From Neopestalotiopsis rosae (Eukaryota; Ascomycota; Sordariomycetes; Amphisphaeriales; Sporocadaceae): 64,000 nt of DNA. A program made the translations under genes and the position numbers. The notes under the pieces are model-generated. The model was not told the DNA's origin. It ran no database searches and saw only the letters and a list, made by a program, of their open reading frames with translations. The stretch covers positions 4,154,001-4,218,000 of the forward strand of contig JALGAS010000006.1 of NCBI GenBank assembly GCA_023078685.1, written 5' to 3'. Below, one piece after another: positions 1 through 11,664 of the stretch (position 1 is its first letter; each line of letters starts with the position of its first letter).

Positions 1-896
1 AGAGAGTGCAAGATGATACAAGTTTGGCCATATCTCTTCTCAATTGGAATTGGTTTATTCTTGTTTCTACAGCGTGAAATGAGTGACATCAATCACCATA
101 GTATTAGTAATGGCGGCGCTAGGTGCCCCTAGTCGCAAACGGCCGCAGCTCAAACCATCTCACCAACGGAGACGCCCAGACTCCATCCCCGACGGAGCGG
201 AAACTAGGAACGAAAACAACAATTGCACTCCGAGTTTCCACTTCCAGGTTAAGTTGTCGTTCAGACTATACCATTTGATTTTGCTTCTTTGACAGGCTTG
301 AAATTTGGTATTCGCTTGCATCGAGGTCAACAGTGAGCCCAACACTGAACATTTGGTGGATACCGGAAAATATTGTTCACATCATCCGTCGGGTTGTACT
401 GCTACCTTGCCAATTGATTGGAAAGAAAGGGACAAGCGACACCTGAGCAACATGGTGTGATGTGATGATCTGATGCTGATTGCTGTACCTGCCGCTGTGT
501 TTTTGACTGATTATTCCTGTCTTACAGTGTCCCACTCTGGAGTTTAGGGCCTTAATCTTAATGTCCGTCGTGCCTCACAGTAAAAGTTCAGAATGTGTCC
601 GACCACTCAGCATACAACAACGCCGAGCTGACCAATCAGCAACACAATCGTCAAGATCCTTTGTTGCCAATATGGACGTTTCAGGATGCTGACAATAGGC
701 AATACTTACACGTACGAAAACCCAATTATTAAGCAATCATAACATGATAGACAGATTCATGGTCAAGCTAGTAATTCTGCCTCTATAAGCACAGCGTACT
801 TAAAGCCAATGATTCACACAAGATGGTGACAGTCCTTACTATCTTTACATTGCAATTCGAACCACCACCCCCTTCAGATTATAACCATCACCAAAC
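1..896. other. Gene-free left edge and SDR promoter
   Basis: No open frame here shows a recognisable protein family on either strand. The last 100 bp before the ATG at 897 are rich in ACC/CAC and pyrimidines, as is usual for fungal 5' leaders. A TATA-like stretch (ctctataagc) lies near 780-790, about 110 bp upstream of the start. The rest may belong to a gene outside the window; nothing more can be supported. Confidence 0.5.
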
Positions 897-1898
897 ATGT
901 CTGTCTACGTTGTAACCGGAGTTTCTAGGGGAATTGGAGTGAGTCTGCCCCTGATCACGCTGCACGGTCCCTATACTCACATCTCGTTCTAGTTTGAATT
1001 TGTCAAGCAGCTCTCGGAAGATCCCAATAATCTAGTCATCGGTCTGGTTCGCAACAAGGCTGCGACGGAAAAGAGAGTGACTGAGGAGCTGGGAGGTCCT
1101 ACCAATGTTCACATCCTTCAGGGCGACCTCACCAAGTACGCAACCCTCAAGCAAGCTACGGCTGATACTGCCGAGATTGTTGGCGAAAGAGGTGTCGATT
1201 ACCTTGTCGCCAACGGAGCGATTGTGTCTGATCTGGACGCTCATGATCCTATTGGAGCTCTGTAGGTGGTCTTCCTTTTCCAATGAATAATACTCGGTCT
1301 AGCCCGTTATTAACGTGCGTATTGTTCTCAGAGGCGATAAGCCCGAAGAGATTGATGCTGTATTCTCAGAGCTCTCTCAGACCAACATTGTCGGCAACAT
1401 CCACCTGTTCAATCTATTCCTTCCACTCGTTAGAAAGGGCAAGGACAAAAAGTTCATCGCCATCACCAGTGGCCTGGCTGATTTGGACCTCACCAACAAG
1501 TTTGAGCTTGACAATGGTTCCTTGTACGCAGCATCCAAAGCTGCCTTGAACATCATTATCGCCAAATTCAGTGCTCAGTACAAGGATGAGGGAATCCTCT
1601 TTGTCAGCGTTTCACCGGGTGTGGTTGACGTGGGACGTAACGACAATGGTATGTGCTATCGTTCTCAGACTGAAACAATGAGAATTCTTGCTGACCTCAA
1701 ACTACAGCTACCCCAGAGCAGATTCAGTCAATGCAGAAATTTGGGGCCAAGGTCATGCAATATGCACCCCATTTCAGGGGACCCATTACCCCAGAAGAAT
1801 CTGTTCGACATATGAGGTCGACTTTTGAAAAGGTCAAAATCGAGAGCGGGTACGGTGGCGCATTTGTTAGCCATTTCGGTGATAAGCAGTGGGTGTAA
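897..1898 (+). CDS. Short-chain dehydrogenase/reductase (SDR), 272 aa
   Basis: Predicted NAD(P)-dependent oxidoreductase of the classical SDR family, substrate unknown. Four exons are read: 897-938, 993-1261, 1332-1648 and 1708-1898, with GT..AG introns of 54-70 bp and all phases closing. The cofactor motif TGVSRGIG is at residues 7-14. The catalytic set is Ser150 (in AITSG), Tyr169 and Lys173 (YAASK), followed by SPGVV. The central NNAG motif is altered to VANGA. There is no signal peptide or membrane segment, so a soluble cytosolic enzyme is likely. The length fits the small fungal SDRs often annotated as ketoreductase or norsolorinic-acid-reductase-like. The family call is firm; the substrate is not. 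It sits alone on the plus strand, 870 bp ahead of the nitrilase gene. Confidence 0.9.
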
Positions 1899-2768
1899 AG
1901 TCAGATGGAGCAGTCATTTCAACTCGATGGGAGCGACTCGAGTCGATAGCGACACCAATGGGCCGACTTTTTCTGGTTTACTGCGTGGCGTTTCGATGCA
2001 TGACGAACACATCGTTGTTGCATCGAATCATAGGACAGGTATCTTCCTCACGATTAACAATCATAAAGAGATATGCGCTGTCCTTATCAGGCGTGGTCGT
2101 TTTGCAATTCGTGTCCTGGGAACATGGATTGGAAACTCTTGATGACGTGAAAACGAAATTTGTGCAATTGTCGTTTCCACCTGCCGAGCAGATAAGAAAG
2201 AAAATATTTCTTATTCTAGACCGTTTCTTTTGACTAGTCCATGCGTATTCCGCCCCCCACGGTTGAGCCAAATCCCGCTCCTACTGAGGCGGATCATCCA
2301 CCATTTAGCCTTGAATGAGCCTCACGCAATGATCTTTACCTACTTTGGTGACTGTAGTCGCGTTCCTGATCGATCATCGTACACTATTCTGTGGAGAGGC
2401 GCTAGGAGAGGCGCCGAGCTGAGAATCCGGTGATCCGGGATTGATGTCCACGCGGGATTTGGTAAGCAAACCCCGGGCTCGACTAGTCTGGCACGGCATT
2501 TCGACTCGGCTCCGATAATCAGTATCAGTAACTACGTGAGTAGAGATAAGCTCCCGAGTTCCATAAAACTATCTCAAAATGGTTGCAGCGATATGATAAG
2601 ATACTGAATTAGGTAATTGTTGTGGCAATAGGGGCCTCGTCTTCACTGATAGCTATTTACAAGGGCATATCAGGTTAATTTACAAATATGATTCAGATCC
2701 AGCTCTCTGTACAGAGGCGGCAGGCATTTGACACAGATCCAACCTGAAAGAATTGGTATATCGCTTCA
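1899..2768. other. Intergenic, SDR to nitrilase
   Basis: No coding signal was recognised. It should contain the SDR 3' end and the nitrilase promoter. A CCCCGGGCTCG segment near 2470 is GC-rich, and the remainder is AT-rich with scattered short frames only. Confidence 0.4.
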
Positions 2769-4004
2769 ATGGTCTCACAAACAAAAGGATGGGGCCTTTG
2801 GCTCAGTGTAGCCGCATCAGGTTTCGGCATTGCACGGGCGTCTTCATGCAATTTGTCTGCCCCATACGCCAATCTTGATGCCGAGAACTTTGTTGTCGCT
2901 GCCGTTCGACAGCCTCCTGTGAACTTTGCTCTCCCCATCGGGCTCAATAAGACATGGGTAGACTTGGATCTGAAGGCAACCGTGGCCCAGGCCATCGAAA
3001 CGGTTCAGCAGGCAAAGGACGATAATGTGGCCTTTGTTGCATTCCCGGAACTTTACTTCCCGGGATATCCAGTCGTAAGTACTTGTGTACTGAAAAGGTC
3101 GCACGCCAGAATTCCGTCTAACCTCTGTCCAGGCAATCAACACTGCATACACTCCATCCCAGATTGCTCAATACGTCAGCCAGTCCATGTCCATCGATAG
3201 CCCTCAATTTGCCTCTCTAGTCAAAGCCTTCGCAGACGCTGGCATTTATGGAACCTTTGGATTTTCAGAACTGGCCGACGACATGATCTTCATGTCACAG
3301 GTTTTGATCGGACCGGACGGCTCAATCTTGCATCACCGTCGCAAGCTGCGTCCTTCTGGTACAGAGCGAGACATTTGGTCGGATGGAGATATCTCGGGAC
3401 TCAAGGTCATTCCCACTCCTCATGGCCGCATTGGACTGCTTGAATGCTGGGAACACTTTCATGTGAGTCTTGACCAAATTCTGTCTTTTGCTCCACGTGA
3501 ACCCCCTGCTCACTGATCCTTATAGCCAACCATGACCTTTGCCATGCAGGCACAGATGGAGAATATTCATGTCGCAGCTTTCCCGTGAGTCAACTGCCCA
3601 AGTTTTCGCAGCAACAAGCCGCTAATATATACAAAAGCTATGCGCCCGACTTTGGAACAGATCCTGCGGCGTGGGAATCCGCCGAGGTTGGCGTAGCCGC
3701 CGCCCGCGTCTACGCGGTCAACAGCGGTGCCTATGTCATCATGCCAATGGTGGGCACCGCAGCCATCTTTGCGGCCGGTGGTGGCGACATGAAGATCATC
3801 AACGCGACCGATGCGCCGGATCAGCGATACATCACCGCCACCCTCAACACGACTACCTTTTCCAATGTCACCTATGATGTGGATGGCGAGCAGAGCTGGG
3901 GCGCGTTACAACAGATGATTGAGGCTTTCCCCTCCTATATCCCGCGTGTTGCCAGCGAGTTCTTCGAACGAAAGAACAACAGTATTGAGTCTATTACCGA
4001 ATGA
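2769..4004 (+). CDS. Nitrilase / carbon-nitrogen hydrolase, possibly secreted, 353 aa
   Basis: Predicted enzyme hydrolysing nitriles to acids and ammonia (or to amides). Exons are 2769-3074, 3133-3462, 3526-3584 and 3638-4004. The catalytic triad of the nitrilase superfamily is visible: Glu94 in FPELYFPGYP, Lys173 in HHRRKLRPS and Cys207 in LLECWEH. The CWEH form is typical of true nitrilases and cyanide hydratases rather than amidases or N-carbamoylases. Length is normal for the family. The N-terminus (about residues 1-26: charged start, hydrophobic core, small residues before an ASS site) looks like a signal peptide, which is unusual because most fungal nitrilases are cytosolic. Two NxS/T sites lie near the C-terminus. 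It could act on plant nitriles, cyanide or small aliphatic nitriles; the sequence alone does not decide. Confidence 0.88.
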
Positions 4005-5333
4005 TGATATCATATGGAAGAAGTCTCAGAACGTTTTTATGCCCGTAGGGATGAAAAGAGTTTTTGCTGCGCTTTCTTCAATGGAAATCAAAATAGACAA
4101 GAACACAAATTAGAGTCAACCTTGAGAGTCCCCAATGCTGTGGTCGTTCTCGAAAAATTCCATGTTGGTCGTAGGCGGCTGTTCCAACCAGTCTCACGAG
4201 TTTTACACTTGCCCACAAGATGCAAGACGCTTGAAATGATGCCATCTATAGTGGCCACTCCATCACTATGCACTCAAGCGAGCAACAATAATTACTGAGA
4301 GCATGATTGGTATAATTCGCCACCTCAGCCTTATCGATCCAGTGTCGGCGGCAGTGTTTGCTACGCGACATTGTTCGAATTTCGGTGGCCCCATTATGCC
4401 ATACCTACCACAATTCAGACCCCACGCGGCAGTGTCTTGATCCCGGGCCCCGCCCCCAGGTTTGTGCATTGATGCATGGGATCTTCCAGATGTTCACTAC
4501 TCGTGAGCTTGATCCAGAAAAATGTCTCTCAGGTCCAGCCTCACTCGGCGATATATGTATGGGAGTTACTTAGCCTTGAAGCTATCACTGTTGATGTGCA
4601 ATAGGCAAGTGACTATTTCCCGTGACGGATCATCATTTACCTGATGAGTGCCGATAGACATCCTTGCAGAACCCAAACGTGTGTTTCCAGCTGATGTCGC
4701 TTACAAATGACGGACTCGGTGTTCTTCGTAGAAAGTATGCCTCTGCCTGTATCATTTCTGGAATTGATATCTCTGCAGCGCAGACTGATTACCGACATGT
4801 CACCAAGAGATCTACGATTGTGAGACTAGATTCGGGCGTTCCGTTGGGCAATGGTAGATTGGGTCGCAGCACCACGCGTGTTACATGATTGGATAACTTA
4901 GTTTTATTGCCTGCACTCCTCTCGATTCGGCCACGCTATAGACCATCTTATGCATTTGGATCCCAAAATCTCAAATTCCGGTCCGCTGCTGACATGCATG
5001 AATAGTATGAGTTTGGGGTTCGGCCAGATACATTCATGTAGTTCTTCGGACAAGGCCAGGTCCGCCTCTTCCCAATGCCATGGAAGTACTGGCATGTTCA
5101 CGCATGTGTCAACGTTCCAGAATGAGACAATGCAGCCTCAGCCTGGCACTTCTGGCATATAGGCGTCATACCCTATACACGCAGTAGGCTGAGCATCCTC
5201 TGGAATATAAGTGACAGAGCCTTGGGACAAGTTTGAAGCAATCTTTTGTTCCTCTGATGGTTTTCGATGTAGGAAATCTAGACGCGTGCGCATTCGAAAG
5301 CCCCTCTTGACGAGAGTCTCTGTCATTATCACC
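4005..5333. other. Intergenic, 1.3 kb
   Basis: Only short overlapping frames occur, with no domain or codon pattern recognised on either strand. A GC-rich spot (gggccccgccccc) lies near 4445-4458. The right end serves as promoter of the rhodopsin-domain gene. Confidence 0.4.
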
Positions 5334-6653
5334 ATGTCCGACCTAAACCCCTCTGTCATTGCAATGTTCGGCCAACCGCCGCCTGGGATCGACTTGGCCG
5401 AGAACTACCGACCTCGCTCCACGATTGTTACAGCCTTGCTACTTCTATGCACTATTCTCATAGTCGTGCTTCGATTTGCCGCAAAGAAGGTCCATGGTGC
5501 TAGTTTATATGCAGATGACTATGCCATTGTCGTGGCTTTGGTATGTTCCATTCTTATCTACCAGATGCTGGAACTCGTCTCTCATTCATGTCAAGGTAAT
5601 GTGCATTGGCATGGCTTGCATCAACCTGTTATGTAATCATCCCAGCTACCCCTTCATTTCGATGAAGACTTACCAAAGGTCATTAGATGGGGCAGCGGGC
5701 GGAGGACGTCATGTTTGGGTTGTGACTATAGGCATGCTCAAGCAGGGCGCAAAGGTTCTCACTTCCCTATCCCAACCTGCCTTTGGAATCGGATACTCAT
5801 GAATGACTGTCCAGACTTCCTTCATGTGTGAGTTCTTTTGGGTGATGGCCGTTTCCGTCACGAAGCTATCCATACTGCTTCTCTATCGCCGCCTTTTCGC
5901 TGCCAACCGAACGCGCTTTCGCATGTGGATCGACTTTCTTGGGTTCCTCGTTGTCGCACAAATTATTGCCAACATTGTCGGCAACTCGACCGCATGTAGA
6001 CCGGTAGCATACTTGTGGAATCGTTTCGATCCTGGCGGCGCACAGGGTATATGCTTCGATCGGAACGCCTACTCGGTGGCCAAGGGAATCTCCAACGCCT
6101 GTCTCGACATCATTGTTCTGGCGACACCCATCCCAAGTATTTGGAAGCTTCAAGTTTCCGCCAAGAGAAGACTACTAATCTCTGGTATGCTGCTGCTGGG
6201 TAGCTTGTAAGTTGCATTCTTGGTACACACGGGAGTTTAGATGTAATAATTATTATCACCAGGGTCTGTATCGCCTCGTGGATACGGGTTGACTGGCTCT
6301 ACAAAGGAACGCAGACGATTGACACAACTTGGGTTGGTGGGAAAACAGCAATGTGGTCTTTCATTGAGACGTCGTTGGGTATAATATCTGCCTGCTTGCC
6401 AGTCATGCGACCTCTATTCCTAAAGCTCAAGAGCAATTATAGGGAGTATGTGTTGTCGCACAAGACGTCCCCAGTCAACTCGGGGGCATCCGCCAGCAAC
6501 CCAGCGTCTGCGCCACACTTCAGCGCCCGTAGCGGTTACGAAGATACGATCAAACTCACAACGATCATCTCGGGAGGGGAATCACAAGAGAGGCAGATTG
6601 GCGATCAGGTGATTGTGCGCTCCGAAATACGACAGGCAGAAGCTTTTGTATGA
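5334..6653 (+). CDS. Fungal rhodopsin-domain (Pth11/SAT4-type) membrane protein, 364 aa
   Basis: Predicted seven-helix plasma-membrane protein of the large fungal rhodopsin-domain family, which includes Pth11-like receptors; ligand unknown. Five exons are inferred: 5334-5540, 5596-5632, 5687-5754, 5815-6206 and 6263-6653. Landmarks in order are YRPRSTIV leading into helix 1, the YADDYAIV loop, LYGAAGGGRHVW before the third helix, CEFFWVMAVSVTKLSILLLYRR, FDRNAYSVAKGISNACLDI, and CIASWIRVDW in the last part. The tail after the final helix is short, Ser-rich and cytosolic. No CFEM cysteine domain is present at the N-terminus. The small 37-nt second exon and the third donor (GTTCTC, weak) are the least certain borders; the model restores the conserved YG..G.HVW loop and closes the frame. 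Confidence 0.85.
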
Positions 6654-7014
6654 TGGGGGTGGGATGTGGGGATGCTGCTGGTGGTTTCTCTGGACACCAA
6701 ATATGTGTATGCCCGTGACATGCTACTATGATTGGAGAGGGGATTTCCTATAGTAGTATTAACCAACAGAATTTCTATGGAGAATACGTTTCGAAACATT
6801 ATCATGATCTGGTTTCTCTCATCTTGCGAATTGACGGTTTGCATGCGTGGGATGCTCGTCGGTGTGGGGCAGTCGTATGATTGCTTACCAGTGCAGCGCG
6901 CACCGATTGACTGCCTGCATCGTCCTGGAATTATTTCTTCCCGACTCACCGTTATGTTCATCTTTCATCTCTTCCCTTCTACCCGCACTTCTATACTGGT
7001 ACAATCGCGAGACC
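6654..7014. other. Short intergenic / ERG2-like promoter
   Basis: No gene is seen. The 90 bp before the ATG at 7015 are pyrimidine-rich (cttcccttctacccgc), as is common at fungal transcription starts. Confidence 0.4.
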
Positions 7015-7734
7015 ATGGCCCGATTGTTTAGTTTCTTGGCCATCCTAATTGGCGTCTTGTCGTCCATTCTCTATTTGGTGGATCGCAAGCTTGACTCTTT
7101 CTACATCTTCAAGACGGATCACCTCCACGACCTCGCCAAACGCGGTATCACGGCGCACGGTAATGACACGCGTGCCATTGTCGACTACATCACGACCGAG
7201 CTGCACGGCATGCATCCCAGCAACGTCAACTTGAAGCAGGAATGGTTCTTCAACCATCACGGTGGTGCCGCAGGATCAATGTACATCATTCATGCCAGTC
7301 AGTATCTGCCCCAATCGCCTTGAACCTGGTTCCTTGCACTTAATTGAGAGGCTGATCGTCTTTCCACAGGCATAACCGAATACCTGATCATATATGGCTC
7401 CGCCGTCGGAACCGAGGGCCACTCGGGACGACACACGGCCGACGATTACTTCCACATCCTGACCGGGGAGGAATGGGCGTACAAGGCGGGCGAATTCACA
7501 CCCGAGATCTACCCGGCAGGCAGCGTGCACCACCTCAAGCGTGGCGAGGTCAAGGGCTACAAGATCCCTGAGCACTGCTTTGCCCTCGAGTATGCGCGCG
7601 GCTGGATCCCGCCCATGATGTTTTTTGGCTTTGGCGATACACTTACGAGCACGCTCGACTTTGCGACCATGTGGACCACGACGGTTGTCACTGCTCGCGA
7701 GATGCTGAGGAATTTGCTGGTGGGTAAGTTTTGA
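7015..7734 (+). CDS. erg2: ERG2 / sigma-1-receptor family sterol C-8 isomerase, 215 aa
   Basis: Predicted ER-membrane C-8 sterol isomerase, which shifts the sterol B-ring double bond from delta8 to delta7 in ergosterol synthesis. There are two exons, 7015-7297 and 7370-7734, with a 72-bp intron. One N-terminal hydrophobic anchor (about residues 5-20) precedes a lumenal beta-barrel. Family signatures include GSAVGTEGHSGRHTADDYFHIL, HHLKRGEVKGYKIP and ALEYARGWIPPMM (with acidic and aromatic ligand-site residues), and the C-terminal AREMLRNLLVG. Length matches fungal ERG2. It may be the housekeeping copy or an extra copy. Its position amid accessory genes and 4.3 kb from a ketosteroid-dehydrogenase-like gene makes a paralogue devoted to a steroid or triterpenoid substrate worth considering; that is inference. 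Confidence 0.9.
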
Positions 7735-8157
7735 AAGAGATTGAGGAATGCAAAGACGTGAAAACAAAGAAATGGAGAGCGCCAGGTTGAGTAACGAGGC
7801 GTGGAAGTCGATTCGAGATGACGTTCACGCGCAACGCCAGTGGCCAATCGGGGTTCAACACTCAAAGCCACCTCCTTGCAGTTAGGGGCCTCATAGCGGG
7901 TAGGCTCCTGCGTCGGAGGCATCACCCGCCTAGACTAGTGCAACGGTCCTTGCAGCAGTGGATCAGCCCTATAGCACCGCTAGATTCCAGCGGCTGCAGC
8001 CACTTTTTAGCGTTTGCAGCTCAGTCGTAGACTGGTAACTGTTTCCTACGCTGGTTTCATACCTAATCATAAAGAGGAATGTATTCCCTGAAGAACTGAA
8101 TTAAGATTATGCACAATTATGGCTTCAATCTAGCCCACTCATACGAAGCGAACAACA
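7735..8157. other. Intergenic after ERG2-like gene
   Basis: No coding signal was recognised. It lies downstream, in the antisense direction, of the alcohol-dehydrogenase remnant; continuation of that remnant was looked for here and not found. Confidence 0.35.
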
Positions 8158-8392
8158 TTATTCAGGATCTTGTCCTACGACTTCGACTATGCCAACTCCT
8201 TCGTGGCCTAGAGCCATATCCTGACACTTGTAGTGCTCGTCTGTGCCACATACCAGAGTGATTGACGCGCAACATGACTTGCGAAACGGTCAAAGATCTT
8301 CTGGAGACAGCAAACCGGACGATGCTGCCATCTTTTGGGTCTTGATACACGTTGAATGTAATATTCGGCTCATTGCGATAGGCACTGCGGCA
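8158..8392 (-). pseudogene. Frameshifted, truncated zinc alcohol dehydrogenase fragment
   Basis: Read on the minus strand, one frame gives AYRNEPNITFNVYQDPKDG, then a segment ending QVMLRVNHSGM. After a one-base slip near 8246-8248 the next frame gives GTDEHYKCQDMALGHEGVG, then IVEVVGQDPE and a TAA stop at 8158-8160. This is the N-terminal GroES-like part of a medium-chain zinc alcohol dehydrogenase (catalytic-zinc Cys region, then the GHEGVG motif carrying the His and Glu ligands). One C is missing at the catalytic-Cys codon, and the Rossmann and C-terminal parts, roughly 270 residues, are absent. No clear ATG heads the fragment. It is therefore a dead remnant, not a gene. The family call rests on the conserved motif order across the frameshift. 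Confidence 0.72.
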
Positions 8393-9024
8393 ATCAAAGT
8401 CCTGCTCTACCATACCGGCACAAAGCCGTTGGCACTTGAAGTCTTCACTCAATAAGCAAAGTGACTGTTCATTGCCGACCCTCTGAACTGAGTCATGTAA
8501 TTACGTACTCGTCTTGATATGATGATTGCAATTTTGTGGCATTTGCTACAGAAGTGGCCAATGAAGATTGTATAGTATTGACCATGACTTCATGATGGAT
8601 ATGTCGCCAAGCCTCGCTCTACTATTCGTCTAGTAGTTGCTTTCAAATTGGCCAATAGCATTGCGGCCTAGGCTTTGGAAAGTGCCTCTTTATGGTGCAA
8701 GACCGGCAAAACAGACTTTTCTTGGCAGCGACTCAAGCGATAGCGTTGGGTCAGTTGCGGTAGAACTGAGAAATCAGAAAACAGACTGCTCTCTCCTGCT
8801 CCATTTTCCAGCTGTAAGAGTTCCAGAATAAGCTGTGGACGGTGAATATCTTGACTAACTATCCAGCATTGGACCAAAGAGTCAGTTGGGCAGCATTGGT
8901 GCGAAATTGCTCCTTGGGAATAAACGATTCTCGCGCAAGTACATAAAGGCTCGAATCCCCTCTGATACAAGTGATCATATGATACATCAACAACAACAGT
9001 CTCGCCATTCGATCGCGAACAAAC
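8393..9024. other. Intergenic / SnoaL promoter
   Basis: No gene is seen. The stretch before the ATG at 9025 is rich in CA repeats (atcaacaacaacag), as expected for a fungal leader. Confidence 0.4.
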
Positions 9025-9597
9025 ATGTCGACCCAAGAGGAAAAGCAAAATCTTGCTGTTGTCGCCGAGTACTTTGAAGAGTACTGGGGCAAAGGAAATG
9101 CAGCGATTGTTGACAAGCTGTGCGCTGACGATTTCGTCATCAACTATCCGATGCACGGCCCGAGATATGGGCGTCAGGCTGCTAAGCAGATGCTGATCGA
9201 GTTCAAAGAGGTGCGTTTACGGAAGACTCCATGCATGACTGTGCCAGACGGTTTTTTCACTCTAGAGGTTAACCAGGAGGATTAAACACAGGCGTTCCCC
9301 GACATTTCTTTTGGTCCCTACCAGCATCCATTGATCGCTAGCGGCCCGTATGTTGTTGGCAGATGGATTGGAGGAGGCACCCACACGGGTGTGGCTTTCG
9401 ACGATCTTGCCGTCGGTGCCCTACCAGAGTCTAATACGGGCAAGGAGATGCGATTTTCTGGAACTACCATCTTTACATTGAAGGATGGGAAGATTGTTGA
9501 TGAAACGGGAGAAGAAGGAGCTCTGACAGCGCTGCAACAACTAGGTCTCGTACAAGGGCCTAACCCGGGAAAGGAGATGAAGTATCTTTACGAGTAA
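9025..9597 (+). CDS. SnoaL-like (NTF2-fold) protein, 163 aa
   Basis: Small NTF2-fold protein of the SnoaL/polyketide-cyclase-like group. Relatives include cyclases, isomerases and hydrolases of small hydrophobic substrates, but many have no known reaction. Exons are 9025-9210 and 9292-9597, with an 81-bp intron. The N-terminal helix (NLAVVAEYFEEYWGKGN), the DFVINYPMHGPRYGR segment, FPDISFGPYQH, the strand VVGRWIGGGTHTG and FTLKDGKIVDE follow the expected order for the fold. Length is typical. It has no signal peptide. In the context of steroid-like redox genes it might act as an isomerase or cyclase, because ketosteroid isomerase shares this fold; no sequence evidence picks that role. Confidence 0.85.
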
Positions 9598-11050
9598 GAT
9601 GGCTACAATGCATTGCTAGAGGTAGCGAAGAAAGGACCAGCGCCAGCGCAATGCGCCCGCGAGCACGCCGTCTAAAATATACCAATCCATCGCATAACAT
9701 GTCAATTTCGTAGCCGGCTGATATGTACTATACACGCGCTCGTGCTCGTAATTGCAAAAGATGACGAATAACGTAGATAAGCTATCAGGCAGGCCGGCGA
9801 ACATAATCATAACGTTGTTATGACAGTAGATATGAACATGCGCCATCTTAGAAAAGCGAACATATGTTGGCGTTTAAGGAAGGGATGCTGCGAGGAAGAA
9901 ACCCTGGATTCTGGACTCGTGGACAACCAGTCTTGCCAGCTGCTGTCTTGGTCCTGCGCCAGAACAAAGGATCTTCTGGGCGGTAACGATCTAGGTGATG
10001 ATCGCTCTGATTTCAGCGATACAGGATAAAGGGGATTATACCTATTGACACGCCCCAAGCAAGAATTAGTGAGAGAATGGATGAATATATTTGAGGCGGG
10101 TCTCCGACTGTTACATAGATGCCCATTATCCTAGTGATTCGCTTTAGCATTTATCTTCCTACAGGTAAAGCATTTGACAATCATGCTTGTGAAGCAATTG
10201 AAGATTACCTTGGTCACTCTTTGCTTTGTATAATCATTCTCTTGGCTAACGCGCATAAACCCACTTAGCACTTATACTTCAGATTTCGCAACTTCATCAA
10301 ATGATTTAAGGGTCAAAAGCAATCTGCCACAATACATGATATTCTAAGAACACTCGCAGCTATTCATGTATGATTGTAGTTGTTTGTCATCTGAGAACTG
10401 TCATACTGTTTACAGTTAGGCTTTTACGTACGTCGTCAATGAACCAAGTTATTGCGTCTTCAGGGACGCAGAGGAACTCCGAAAGCGCCGCGGAGATCAT
10501 TTGACGCCAAGTCTCTGGCCGCCAATCTCATTGGTTCACACAGCGAGATGTGCGAATACTGCTAAGTGCTGAATCGGGAAACTCGATCCGACTGATGGCC
10601 TTTGGTCCCCATCCATGCGCATCGTGCGAGCCATATCTCTATACCAGAAGAAGCCATGCGTGTTTTGCTCGGTCCAGGCGCAAGTAATGTCCTTGACAAA
10701 AGGCATGGACATAAATATGGACTACGGCAGCTTAGTAGGGCGTTTGCTAACTATGGAGAAGCGCAGCGATCTCTGCACTAAACTCCACTAGTGATGGCAA
10801 GATGATAATCTGAATGGTGGAAGCATTCGCGCCTATGAGCTGCCATGGTACAGTGTAGATGCGCCTCATCGAAGCACCCCGCAGCTGCGGTGCTTATATA
10901 CCCTTCACCCTCATTCCAGTTGGACAAATACTTATTTATGCTAATGAGGCAGATGTTCTCGTTCAAAGCACATTGAACCCTTTGGCGCAGTCAGAAGCGG
11001 GAACCTGTACAACAGTGGCTCGTCACTGCTGGACCTCTCCATTCACGGCC
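9598..11050. other. Intergenic, 1.45 kb
   Basis: No recognisable gene. Several small frames overlap on both strands (for example 9616-9846 minus) without domain similarity that I can name. The segment 10440-10560 is GC-rich and contains an ATTGG box at 10529-10533. The final 200 bp act as promoter of the peroxiredoxin gene. Confidence 0.35.
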
Positions 11051-11664
11051 ATGTCTAGTGAGTAGCACATAAATCGCCCTCGCCTTCTTCTGGCAGCTGA
11101 CCAGGCATTCAAGATGCCAATTTTGACAACCTGCCTCGTCCATTTGACGACGGGGCGTGTGACCACTTGGCCAACCTTGAACTCCCGCCGATTAAGCTAT
11201 CACCGACCGATGACCCGGAGTCTCCAATCGATATTTCTCAGCTTCAAGGTCTCACGGTCATCTTTTGCTATCCCCGATCAGCCACTGCAAACGAGGAAAT
11301 TCCTCCAGAATGGGATGCAATCCCTGGGGCAAGAGGATGTACGCCCCAAGCCTGCTCTTTCCGAGACAATTCTGCCGCGCTCCGAGAGCATGGTGTGAAG
11401 CATCTATACGGTGTTTCGACTCAGCCTACCGAGTATCAGCAGGAGTTCAAGAACAGGTCTCATTTACCCTATGAACTACTTAGCGACGATCGACTAGAAT
11501 TCGCAACAGCTCTTGCTCTACCATTGTTTGAGTACCAGGGACTGAAGCTCATCAAGCGCATCATGCTTGCGATAGAGAATGGGAAAATCGTCAAGACGTG
11601 GTATCCGGTTTTCCCGCCTGATCAGAATGTATTCGAGGTTCTTAATTGGCTGAAACAAAGATGA
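11051..11664 (+). CDS. PrxQ/BCP-like peroxiredoxin, 188 aa
   Basis: Predicted thiol peroxidase of the AhpC/TSA-redoxin superfamily reducing H2O2 or organic hydroperoxides. The model has a 7-nt first coding exon (11051-11057), a 47-bp intron (GTGAGT..CCAG), and a second exon 11105-11664. This restores the reading frame directly from an ATG, whereas the long second-exon frame has no upstream ATG of its own. The redoxin core starts with LTVIFCYPR; Cys81 and Cys86 in GCTPQACSFRD form the C-x4-C pair typical of PrxQ (peroxidatic and resolving). An insertion (about residues 62-76) separates the beta strand from the active site, as in some fungal members. The C-terminus (WYPVFPPDQNVFEVLNWLK) fits the family. 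Likely cytosolic or nuclear. Confidence 0.85.
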
